Source of the DNA: an uncultured Acetatifactor sp.
GTDB taxonomy: Bacteria > Bacillota > Clostridia > Lachnospirales > Lachnospiraceae
DNA length: 64,000 bases
Assembly: GCA_947594835.1 (NCBI GenBank)
Contig: CANQEH010000010.1
Coordinates: forward strand, 1 to 64,000
Direction: 5' to 3'
Shown here: positions 44,674 through 51,993 of the stretch, piece by piece
Layout: each line of letters starts with the position of its first letter
Position numbering within the stretch: the first letter of the stretch is position 1
Position numbers and translations under genes: made by a program
Notes under the pieces: model-generated
Seen by the model: only the letters and a program-made list of their open reading frames with translations
Databases searched by the model: none
Told to the model about the DNA's origin: nothing

Positions 44674-45684
44674 ATGACAGAAGAAAAGCAAGAAACCCTC
44701 AAAGCCCTGTCCAACCGGGAGTTAAAATCCGATGTGTTTACTGCTGTTTTCAGCGAGCCGGAAAACGCCGCCATGTTATACACTGCCCTCTCCGGCGAAG
44801 AGACAGCCCCGGAGGACGTCGAGATCGCTACCCTGGAGGGCGTGCTGTTTCTGGCCCGGAAAAATGACCTGGGCTTTCTCGTGAAAGACAGGGTACTTGT
44901 CATCAGCGAGCACCAGTCCACCGTCAACCGAAATATGCCCCTGCGGAGCATCCTGTACTATGGCCGCACCATGGAAAAACTGCTGAAAAACCAGGATCTC
45001 TACCGGGAAAAGCTCATCCCCATCCCCACGCCGGAGTTCTATTTATTCTACAACGGATCAAAACCTGTGCCTGACGAAATAGTATTAAAACTTTCGGATG
45101 CATATATTGCCAAAACCCAAGAACCAATGTTAGAATTAAAAGTAAAGATGATCAATATCAACCTCCCGGTGGGGCACAGGCTCCTGGGGGAATGTATGCC
45201 GCTGTATGAGTACTCCTGGTTTATCGAGCAGGTAAGGCGCTACATGGAAGACGGAATGAACCGTGACACGGCGGTGACCCTTGCCATCAAGGACTGCATC
45301 CGGGAGGGAATCTTTGCAGAGTTTGTCACGAAGCATGGGACGGAGGTAGAGAATATGCTGTTTACCCAGTTTAACATGGACGACGCTTTGGCAGTGCGGT
45401 ATGAGGAGGGCTTGGAGGATGGCATAGAACAGGGGTTAGAGCGAGGCCTTGCACAGGGCATGGAGCGAGGCCTTGCCCAGGGGTTTACCCAGGGAAAACA
45501 GCAGCTTTTGATCCATCAGGTATGCAGCAAGCTGCAAAGAGGCGACTCCCCAGAGAAGATCGCAGCCGACCTGCTGGCAGGCGAGAAGGAGGTCGCCCGG
45601 ATCTGTGAGGCTTATGTCTCCTGTGGGCCGGAGGAGAGCGCCGTCTACGAAAGGCTGGTTGGTGATCTGAGAGGATCGGAATAA
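44674..45684 (+). CDS. Rpn-family recombination-promoting nuclease/putative transposase
   Basis: The 336-residue protein has the PD-(D/E)XK nuclease domain of the Rpn (YhgA-like, Transposase_31) family in its first 150 residues; Asp65 and Glu79-x-Gln81 (ISEHQS) fit the catalytic pattern. The C-terminal half is helical and holds GxxQG-type repeats (EQGLERGLAQGMERGLAQG). AGGAGG precedes the ATG, with a strong promoter upstream. In E. coli, Rpn genes also make a short C-terminal protein (RpnS) that blocks the toxic long form. ATG 45196 here, preceded by GGGGGAA, could serve that purpose. Confidence 0.88.
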   Translation: MTEEKQETLKALSNRELKSDVFTAVFSEPENAAMLYTALSGEETAPEDVEIATLEGVLFLARKNDLGFLVKDRVLVISEHQSTVNRNMPLRSILYYGRTMEKLLKNQDLYREKLIPIPTPEFYLFYNGSKPVPDEIVLKLSDAYIAKTQEPMLELKVKMININLPVGHRLLGECMPLYEYSWFIEQVRRYMEDGMNRDTAVTLAIKDCIREGIFAEFVTKHGTEVENMLFTQFNMDDALAVRYEEGLEDGIEQGLERGLAQGMERGLAQGFTQGKQQLLIHQVCSKLQRGDSPEKIAADLLAGEKEVARICEAYVSCGPEESAVYERLVGDLRGSE

Positions 45685-46185
45685 ATCAACCTCCCGGTGG
45701 GGCACAAGCTCCTGGGGGAATGTATGCCGCTGTATGAGTACTCCTGGTTTATTGAGCGGGTGAGGCGCTACATGGAAGATGGGATGAACCGGGACACGGC
45801 GGTAACCCTTGCCATCAAGGACTGCATCCGGGAGGGAATCTTTGCAGAGTTTGTCAAAAAGCATGGGACGGAGGTAGAGAATATGCTGTTTACCCAGTTT
45901 AACATGGACGATGCTCTGGCAGTACGGTATGAGGAGGGCTTGGAGGATGGCATAGAACAGGGCATGGAGCGTGGCCTTGCACAGGGGCTTACCCAGGGAA
46001 AACAGCAGCTTTTGGTTCATCAGGTGTGCAGAAAGCTGCAAAGAGGTGAATCCCCGCAGAAGATCGCAGCCGACCTGCTGGCAGACGAGAAGGAGATTGC
46101 CCGGATCTGTGAGGCTTATGTCTCCTGCGGGCCGGAGGAGAGCGCCGTCTATGAAAAGCTGGCTGGGGATGAAAAAATTGGATAG
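45157..46185 (+). repeat. Tandem duplication of the Rpn 3' half
   Basis: Block 1 (45157-45684) and block 2 (45685-46185) start with the same ATCAACCTCCCGGTGGGGCA and run in parallel to their stops. Block 2 lacks 24 bp in the GxxQG repeat and differs at scattered sites, so it came from another paralogue rather than a fresh local duplication. Confidence 0.9.
45697..46185 (+). CDS. Free-standing C-terminal half of an Rpn protein
   Basis: The frame is open from GTG 45697 (162 residues) with no ribosome-binding site there. ATG 45724 (MPLYEYSWFI, 153 residues) follows GGGGGAA and is the better start. The product matches residues from about 175 of the upstream Rpn protein and lacks all of its nuclease domain. 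It ends in CGPEESAVYEKLAGD. It may be a pseudogene fragment, or a functional antitoxin-like subunit comparable to E. coli RpnS. The reading frame is intact throughout, which favours selection, but it could also be recent. Confidence 0.7.
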   Translation: MGHKLLGECMPLYEYSWFIERVRRYMEDGMNRDTAVTLAIKDCIREGIFAEFVKKHGTEVENMLFTQFNMDDALAVRYEEGLEDGIEQGMERGLAQGLTQGKQQLLVHQVCRKLQRGESPQKIAADLLADEKEIARICEAYVSCGPEESAVYEKLAGDEKIG

Positions 46186-46271
46186 GGAAGATCACCTGCT
46201 TAGAATCCTGTGAAGGGAAGCTGTGATTCGGAGCGTCTTTTTCATTTCGCGTCCGCACTTGCGTAAAATTT

Positions 46272-46283
46272 CCATTTAGGTTG
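46272..46283 (+). promoter_or_regulatory. CCATTTAGGTTG operator candidate, site 1
   Basis: The last three bases form the start of the -35 (TTGTGG). The same 12-mer in reverse orientation occurs at 48514-48525 with the same relation to a -35. Confidence 0.6.
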
Positions 46284-46310
46284 TGGATAAAGTTGGCAAT
46301 TCCTTATAAA
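46281..46310 (+). promoter_or_regulatory. Promoter of the 50-aa peptide gene
   Basis: TTGTGG (46281-46286), 18-bp spacer, TATAAA (46305-46310), about 38 bp before the start. Confidence 0.55.
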
Positions 46311-46347
46311 GTAGGATTAATAAAATCATCTTAGGGAGGGAAATGCC

Positions 46348-46500
46348 ATGAAAAGAGATCGGAAATTTAAGCTAAAGAGGTATGCCATTGTTTTATTGGC
46401 GGCAGTGCTGCTGCTCCAGGGAGTGCCGCTGCAGAGACAGGGCGGGGAAGCCGGGGTAAAGCCGTGCGCGATGACAGAAGAATCTTTTGCAGAATCATAA
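46348..46500 (+). CDS. Small exported peptide, putative signalling pheromone
   Basis: The 50-residue peptide has a basic N-terminus (MKRDRKFKLKRY), a hydrophobic core (AIVLLAAVLLLQGVPL) and a hydrophilic C-terminal part ending CAMTEESFAES. AGGGAGGG lies 7 bp before the ATG, and a promoter with an operator-like site precedes it. The layout fits precursors of RRNPP-type signalling peptides (PapR, NprX, Phr), in which a C-terminal fragment is secreted and re-imported. It ends 58 bp from the end of a double-HTH helical-repeat regulator on the other strand. The mature sequence cannot be predicted. It could also be a small membrane protein of another kind. Confidence 0.6.
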   Translation: MKRDRKFKLKRYAIVLLAAVLLLQGVPLQRQGGEAGVKPCAMTEESFAES

Positions 46501-46558
46501 TCAGCAACGTTCCAGAAAATACAATCGATATATTCTACATATGAAAAACAAAATAAAA

Positions 46559-48454
46559 TCAGTAACAAAGACACAGATCAAAATCTTTTTTTAGCGCTTT
46601 TTCTAAAATCCGGCTATTGTTGGGAAATCCGGCCAGAAATTCCAAATTGCAGCCGTAGACCGCCTGGAGCCTGGCTCCGTCGTAGTCCCCACATTCCCCC
46701 AATGCCTGTGAGAGATAAAATAAGAAATCACCATATGTGGACAGGTGGCTTCTTAAAAGCCGCTTGTCGCAATTCTGGTATAAGCGAAGTATCGCAGAAA
46801 ACTGTTTTTGTACATATAAACTGCTGCAATGCTGGCTTAAGGTGTGGGAAAAGGTGTTTGACTGAAACACAGGGGATGGCTTCAGCATATTCCAATATTC
46901 CAGCAATTGGCTGAAATACAAGGAACTGAAGTAGCTGTCCTGTGTATTGCAGTATGCGTAGGCAAGGTGGTTGAGGATAGATATCTCTTCCCAGCTTAAG
47001 CGGTAGCGGCAGACGTCTTGTATCCGAAAATCCGGCAGCGTCATGTGCAGCGCTTCTGTGAGAAGCTGGATTTCTTCCGCGGGGGAGGAAGCCAGGGATG
47101 CAAGAACCGTAAGATACCGCTGGCGGTAAAGCATATCCTCCTTCTGCAAAACCTGATCTATCTCGTTTATGTAAAAGGCGCGTTTGTCCAATAAATCAGG
47201 AGTGTTCAGAAGTTTATGTTTTAGTTCGTGAAACCGGGCGTCTTTCTCATCTCCCCAAAATTCAAAAATTCTCTCCGATATGCCGAGACGCTGCAGCAGG
47301 GCTTCAGAGAGGGCAATGTCCGGCAGCAGGGTACTGTTTTCAATTTTGGATAACTTGGAGGCGCTGCAGAGCCCCTGGCACAGAATCTGCTGGGATACCC
47401 CCTGCTGCGTGCGCAGATCCCGGATGATATCCCCCAGCGTGTAAGGGCTGTCCTGGGCAGGCTTTTCCGAAAAGGCAGAAATGGAAAGAGGGACGGGGGC
47501 TGGGTAGGAGACCAGCGGGATATCCGGCAGGCTTTGCATATAGTCTGTCATAGTATAGGCGGTGCGCCGCGCCAAAAAGCTACGGCAGACGGTAGCATAA
47601 CAGCTCCCGAATCCATGGGCGGAATAAAAGGCAGCTTTGATCAGGGCGTCCGCCTGTTCCGTGTCCTGCAGATAGTAGGAGCAAAGGCCGGACAAAAAGG
47701 CAAGGGGAAAAAGAAAGGCTGGGCCTCCCTGGTGGGCAATATCCGAACGGACAGCGTCCGCAGTCGTTCTGGCCTCGGCATAGGATTTTTGCGCCAGCAG
47801 AAGCTTCGTCTTCACGATGGCGAGATGTGCGGCAAGGCTTTGGGATTCGGTGATGGAAAAGGTGGCCTGGGAAAGGTGGCATTCCAACTGGCCGCACAGG
47901 ATGGAACAGGTTCCGATATCGTCCAGGTAAAGGGCCTCCTCTGCCAGAAGCGTCAGGATCTCTAATTCCGTCTGCGTCAGGACAAGCTCCTGAAAATCGG
48001 AAAGATCCATCGTGGGCCTGGTAAAGCGCAGGGCGGCAAGCAGGGCGTCCCGGTTTTCTTCGTGGGAGCCGCAGCAGGAGAAAAATTGCAGACGGCACCG
48101 CAGAAACAGCCATTTCTGGTAAGAAAGCCTGTCGTTGGCCCACTCTGCGTTTTCTGCTTTTTTCAGTTCCTCCCAGGCGTCGGACAACTGCCAGTTGTTC
48201 AGATAAAAGGCGGCGTATTGCAGGGCGCAGTAGCAGTCGAAAGCCTTTCTGCCGGCAAAAACAGGAAACCTGCTGCGGGAGACGCCTGCCTGCTCCATCA
48301 GCGCCTGAAAGGTAGCGGGGCTGACGGCGCGGACGCCAGTCTCGATCCGGGAGAGGGCCTGGGGAGAGCAGATGCCTTCCGACAGCTGTTCCTGGGTCAT
48401 GCCGGCTTTCCTGCGTGCTTCCCGGATCCCGTCTTTTGCACTGCGCACACCCAT
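46559..48454 (-). CDS. Tandem HTH/helical-repeat (RRNPP-like) transcriptional regulator
   Basis: The 631-residue protein has two XRE-type helix-turn-helix domains: residues 8-62 (GMTQEQLSEGICSPQALSRI) and about 339-395 (GVSQQILCQGLCSASKLSKI). Each is followed by 240-280 residues of helical, TPR-like sequence. The GICS/GLCS plus SRIE/SKIE pattern is that of PlcR/Rgg-type regulators that sense peptides through TPRs. Two such halves in one chain is unusual. A start at 48454 follows AAAGGCGG on the minus strand. It is divergent from the RiPP precursor operon and convergent with the small peptide gene, and probably controls both. No partner is proved. Confidence 0.78.
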   Translation of the reverse strand: MGVRSAKDGIREARRKAGMTQEQLSEGICSPQALSRIETGVRAVSPATFQALMEQAGVSRSRFPVFAGRKAFDCYCALQYAAFYLNNWQLSDAWEELKKAENAEWANDRLSYQKWLFLRCRLQFFSCCGSHEENRDALLAALRFTRPTMDLSDFQELVLTQTELEILTLLAEEALYLDDIGTCSILCGQLECHLSQATFSITESQSLAAHLAIVKTKLLLAQKSYAEARTTADAVRSDIAHQGGPAFLFPLAFLSGLCSYYLQDTEQADALIKAAFYSAHGFGSCYATVCRSFLARRTAYTMTDYMQSLPDIPLVSYPAPVPLSISAFSEKPAQDSPYTLGDIIRDLRTQQGVSQQILCQGLCSASKLSKIENSTLLPDIALSEALLQRLGISERIFEFWGDEKDARFHELKHKLLNTPDLLDKRAFYINEIDQVLQKEDMLYRQRYLTVLASLASSPAEEIQLLTEALHMTLPDFRIQDVCRYRLSWEEISILNHLAYAYCNTQDSYFSSLYFSQLLEYWNMLKPSPVFQSNTFSHTLSQHCSSLYVQKQFSAILRLYQNCDKRLLRSHLSTYGDFLFYLSQALGECGDYDGARLQAVYGCNLEFLAGFPNNSRILEKALKKDFDLCLCY

Positions 48455-48487
48455 ACGATCTTACCGCCTTTCCGTTTCTTTTCCCAC

Positions 48488-48516
48488 ATTTTAATATAAC
48501 GTGATATAAAAATCAA
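48488..48516 (-). promoter_or_regulatory. Promoter of the double-HTH regulator
   Basis: On the minus strand TTGATT (48516-48511), 17-bp spacer, TAAAAT (48493-48488). Operator candidate 2 abuts the -35. Confidence 0.55.
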
Positions 48517-48525
48517 CCTAAATGG
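48514..48525 (-). promoter_or_regulatory. CCATTTAGGTTG operator candidate, site 2
   Basis: Read on the minus strand it is identical over 12 bases to site 1 and overlaps the regulator's -35 by the same three bases. Confidence 0.6.
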
Positions 48526-48548
48526 AAAGCTATTTTTTTCTGATTTGA

Positions 48549-48578
48549 TTGTGGAATACCTAAATGGGATGGTATAAA
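48549..48578 (+). promoter_or_regulatory. Promoter of the precursor-peptide operon, with operator candidate 3
   Basis: TTGTGG (48549-48554), 18-bp spacer, TATAAA (48573-48578): the same hexamers and spacing as the 50-aa peptide promoter. CCTAAATGG (48559-48567) lies within the spacer. The leader to 48865 is about 280 nt and contains no convincing gene; I see nothing else in 48579-48850. Confidence 0.5.
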
Positions 48579-48864
48579 ATGACATTGCCATAAACATATT
48601 GCCCAAACTCTGTGACTGGTGTAAGCTTATGTCTCATTATGGATTCTGAAAAACTAAGATCCAGGCCTGGAAAGTCAAAAAAGTATTTGAGAACGGTCTG
48701 AAATGGGGTTCCGTGGCGGAGCCAAGCGGATTCGTTATCTTTAAAAGTCATTTGCGGAGTTTTGGATGAGCATAATATGAAGAATATAACAGAAGTTGAT
48801 GTTTTGGGACAATATGTCAATGGAACAGTACTTTAAAACGATTGAAAAACGGAGGAAAAGTAAA

Positions 48865-49005
48865 ATGAAAGAAGTATTAGCGGTAATGAACAGGTATAAT
48901 TCCTTTCATAAAGCCATAAGAGATTCACAAAAAGGCATTCAGCAAAAAATTGCATCGCATAGTGGCTCTGGAAGTTCGTTTGCACACTGTTATGGAGGAA
49001 AGTAA
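48865..49005 (+). CDS. Putative radical-SAM RiPP precursor peptide
   Basis: The 46-residue peptide starts MKEVLAVMNRYNSFHKAIRD and ends HSGSGSSFAHCYGGK. GGAGGA at 48851-48856 is well spaced from the ATG, so the frame further upstream to 48796 is probably untranslated. A helical, charged leader followed by a Gly/Ser-rich core with one Cys, Phe, His and Tyr is typical of RiPP precursors. It lies immediately before a radical SAM/SPASM gene and an ABC exporter. I do not recognise the core family; no KxxxW, Cys-rich or known triceptide motif is certain. A hairpin follows that could keep precursor mRNA abundant. Confidence 0.7.
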   Translation: MKEVLAVMNRYNSFHKAIRDSQKGIQQKIASHSGSGSSFAHCYGGK

Positions 49006-49043
49006 TAGTCTTACTAGCAATTGTACTGTTGTGTGATTGTGTG

Positions 49044-49076
49044 TATCGGGAATTGTCAATATGACAGTTCCCGATA
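49044..49076 (+). terminator. Hairpin between precursor and maturase genes
   Basis: TATCGGGAATTGTCA (49044-49058) pairs with TGACAGTTCCCGATA (49062-49076): 15 bp with one wobble pair and a 3-nt loop. There is no clean T-run, so it is probably an attenuator or mRNA-stabilising element. Confidence 0.65.
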
Positions 49077-49117
49077 TTTGATACTAAAAAATTTAGATAC
49101 CAAATTAGGAGAAAACT

Positions 49118-50476
49118 ATGTTTCATGCAATTTATTTTTATGTATATCCTTCTGTAGGAACTTTCATGTCTGACTCAATTATTTTAGAATATCCCAATGG
49201 TATATCCAAAAAGAGTATTATTAAAGGAATGTATAAGAAACTATTATATCGGTATAACGATATGCAGTTAGAGCCAGAAAACATTCGTATCATTGCAATT
49301 GTAGATGATTTTTATTCACAAGACGAGGCAGAAGCTTATTTGATAAAATACCCGATTAAACAAACACGAATGTCTTTTTCCGTTCAGTGGCACTTTACGA
49401 AAGTCTGTAATCAAAGATGTGTTCAGTGTTATCTTGGCTCAGAACAGTTTCATGGAATGCTAGATGAAAATGAACTGTCAGAACAAGAGCTGTATGAGGT
49501 GGTGGATAAATTTTACTCTTTTTGTAATATGATACAGGCATCACCAGTATTTGTCCTTACTGGTGGACATCCGCTATTATCTCCAAAACTGAAAAAAATC
49601 CTTTCTTATATTGATAACCAGTACAGGAAAAAAGGGTGGTTAGCGAACATATTTATATTAGGCAATCCACAATATCTAGAAGAAAATATTGATATGTTGG
49701 AAGCTCATAATGTAGATTCTTATCAAATATCTATTGACGGAACAGAAAAAATGCATGATGAGTGGAGAGGAAAAGGTTCTTTTAGTGCATCTATGAGAGC
49801 GCTAGATTTGTTAAAAAAATCAACAATTTCTCCTAAAATAATGTCCACACTATCAAAAAAGAATGCTGAAGATGTTATAAATTTGTATAAGTTATTATGT
49901 GAAAAAGGAGCTCCATTTTTTGCTTATTCAAGATTGGTTCCTAACTGTAGTGAAAAAAGTGCTAATTATTTTGATGAACACTTTACTGGTAGAGAATATA
50001 GAGATTTCCTAGAAAAAATGTTTAATGTGATTCTGAAAATGAGAGAACAGGGGTATACTACGCAGTTTGTTTATAAGGATCATTTATGGAAACCTTTTTT
50101 GGCAGAAAAAGGAATTTGGAACTTTGATGAAAGATATGGAAATGACAGAAATACTATGTTAATATATGATGGCTGTCATATTAACCAGGATTCATTATGC
50201 ATTGGAACAAATGGAAACGTATATGCTTGTATGAAAACGGAAAGTTATTTGGGCAATATACGAGAACAATCATTTGAAGAGATATATACTTGCTCCAGAG
50301 CAGAGTATTTTAGGAACTATGAAAAATATGAAGGTTGTAACGTATGCGGATACAAACAGTACTGCAGAGGATGTCATGCAGTATCATATGGTGTTTATGG
50401 AGATTTTTACAAACCCGATCCACAGTGTTGGTTTGCAGAAAGATTGTTTAAACAGAATGAGGAGGGGGAAGCTTGA
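49118..50476 (+). CDS. Radical SAM/SPASM peptide maturase
   Basis: The 452-residue enzyme has the radical SAM motif Cys97-x3-Cys101-x2-Cys104 (KVCNQRCVQCY), GGHPLLSP as the GGE-like SAM-binding segment, and a C-terminal SPASM region (CIGTNGNVYACM, later CNVCGYKQYCRGC and a last Cys in PDPQC) that holds extra Fe-S clusters. An N-terminal segment of about 85 residues may be a leader-recognition region. It would modify the 46-residue peptide encoded just upstream. AGGAGA precedes the ATG. The gene is visibly AT-rich compared with its surroundings. The TGA overlaps the TTG start of the transporter. The type of link made cannot be predicted. Confidence 0.88.
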   Translation: MFHAIYFYVYPSVGTFMSDSIILEYPNGISKKSIIKGMYKKLLYRYNDMQLEPENIRIIAIVDDFYSQDEAEAYLIKYPIKQTRMSFSVQWHFTKVCNQRCVQCYLGSEQFHGMLDENELSEQELYEVVDKFYSFCNMIQASPVFVLTGGHPLLSPKLKKILSYIDNQYRKKGWLANIFILGNPQYLEENIDMLEAHNVDSYQISIDGTEKMHDEWRGKGSFSASMRALDLLKKSTISPKIMSTLSKKNAEDVINLYKLLCEKGAPFFAYSRLVPNCSEKSANYFDEHFTGREYRDFLEKMFNVILKMREQGYTTQFVYKDHLWKPFLAEKGIWNFDERYGNDRNTMLIYDGCHINQDSLCIGTNGNVYACMKTESYLGNIREQSFEEIYTCSRAEYFRNYEKYEGCNVCGYKQYCRGCHAVSYGVYGDFYKPDPQCWFAERLFKQNEEGEA

Positions 50477-51984
50477 AAGAGAATCGGAAACTTTTGTGGG
50501 AGCAGCTCTGTGAAAACGCCGGGGGAATCGCAGTGCTTCTGTGCCTGTCTTTTGTCATGAGCGTGTTTAGCCTGACGGTGCCCTGGTTTATGCAGTATTT
50601 TACCGACCGCATCGTCCTGCTGGGCAGATGGGAAAACGTCTGGCGGGTGATTGCATTGTTTGGGATCGTCACCCTGATCCGTTTCCTTGTGGATCTGCTC
50701 TACGAGAAACTGCTGGCCTTTCTCACCTATCAGAAGATCGGCCTTGCCCTGCGCAGGAGGGTAAAAGAGAACCTGCTCTATCTGGACGGGCAGTATTTCT
50801 ATAAAAAGGAGCACCGGCTGGCCGAGACGGACGTGGAGAGCATCCTGTTGGGGGATGTGGACGCCTTTAAAAATGTATTGATGCAGACGGTGAAGTTTTT
50901 TACGGAAGTGTTAAAGCTCCTCCTCTATGTGGGGGTGCTGTTTTGGTATTCCGTGCCCGTGGGGCTCCTCGTCTGCCTGCGGATCCCCCTGTATTATCTG
51001 CTGGGCCATGTCTTCAGCGCCCCCCTGGCGGACAAAAACGAGGCCGGGCGTGCGTGCCAGTCGGAGCTGGTTCAGAAGGTCAAGCAGATCTTTGCCTCCC
51101 TGGCCGCCATCAAAACGCTGCAGATAGAAGAAACCGTGTCGGGGGATGTGGACGCCGCCCTCATATCGTACAGCAAAAACCAGGAAAAGGTCTCCCTCTT
51201 AAACGCATCCTATCAGGAGGTCAATATGGCCGTCAACACCGTCTTCAACGTCCTGGTGCTGGTATTGTGCGGGAAAGCGGTGCTGGCAGGGGATATGACC
51301 CTGGGGAGCATGATGCTGATCTCCAACGTGCAGTCCCGGACGACCATGCCCCTCTTTTTCTTCAACAGCTACTATCTGCAGTATAAGAGCTGTTTCCCCG
51401 GCATCTCCAGGCTGGTGCGCTTTTTAGAGAGAAAGACGGAAACCCCCGTGCTCCTGCCGCCCGGGGAATGCGGTTTTGAAAGGATCCGGCTGGAGAATGT
51501 GAGCTATTCCTACGAGGAGGGCAGGCCTGCCCTTGCGCACATGGATCTGGAAATCGCGGCGGGGGAGAAGATCCTTCTGACGGGGGACAATATGTCTGGA
51601 AAGAGCACCCTCTTAAAGGTGCTGGCGGGGCTGATCGAGGCGGACGAGGGGACGATCCGGGTGGACGGCAGGCCCGTCACCGCCGCCTGGCTGCGAAATT
51701 ACGCCACCTTGTTTTTACAGGAGCAGGAAAACTATGCCTATTTTGGGAAAAAGGGCTCCGGCGGGGAAGTGCAGATGGAAAATCTGGCCCTGATGGAGGG
51801 GACGGAGAGCCCGCTGATTCTGTTGGACGAGGCGGATGCAAGCATAAACGAGCGCCGTGTGGATGAGGTGTACCGTTTCTTAAAGAGCGACAAGACCGTG
51901 ATACTGGTCACCCACCGGAGGCTGGAGGATATCACGAAGGCCTACCCCGATGTGCGGGTGGTGGCCATGGGACAGAGGGGATGA
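50473..51984 (+). CDS. ABC exporter with shortened nucleotide-binding domain
   Basis: The 503-residue protein fuses a six-helix exporter domain (to about residue 320) to an ATPase domain of only about 180 residues. Walker A (GDNMSGKST), Walker B (LILLDEAD) and the His switch (VTHRR) are present. The signature reads GSGGE in place of LSGGQ. The Q-loop (LFLQEQ) is followed by the signature after about ten residues instead of about fifty, so most of the helical subdomain is missing. No C39 peptidase domain. It starts at TTG 50473 with AGGAGGGGG upstream. It probably exports the modified peptide. Its G+C content is high, unlike the maturase. Confidence 0.85.
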   Translation: MKENRKLLWEQLCENAGGIAVLLCLSFVMSVFSLTVPWFMQYFTDRIVLLGRWENVWRVIALFGIVTLIRFLVDLLYEKLLAFLTYQKIGLALRRRVKENLLYLDGQYFYKKEHRLAETDVESILLGDVDAFKNVLMQTVKFFTEVLKLLLYVGVLFWYSVPVGLLVCLRIPLYYLLGHVFSAPLADKNEAGRACQSELVQKVKQIFASLAAIKTLQIEETVSGDVDAALISYSKNQEKVSLLNASYQEVNMAVNTVFNVLVLVLCGKAVLAGDMTLGSMMLISNVQSRTTMPLFFFNSYYLQYKSCFPGISRLVRFLERKTETPVLLPPGECGFERIRLENVSYSYEEGRPALAHMDLEIAAGEKILLTGDNMSGKSTLLKVLAGLIEADEGTIRVDGRPVTAAWLRNYATLFLQEQENYAYFGKKGSGGEVQMENLALMEGTESPLILLDEADASINERRVDEVYRFLKSDKTVILVTHRRLEDITKAYPDVRVVAMGQRG

Positions 51985-51993
51985 GGGGGAAAT

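Noticed and set aside
44674..46185. Reading the Rpn pair as an intact transposon
   Set aside because: No terminal inverted repeats, target-site duplication or DDE/HUH transposase; Rpn proteins are nucleases despite the name.
48579..48864. Remnant gene in the long leader of the precursor operon
   Set aside because: Several short frames are present (for example a 19-codon frame at 48778) but none has a ribosome-binding site or recognisable sequence.
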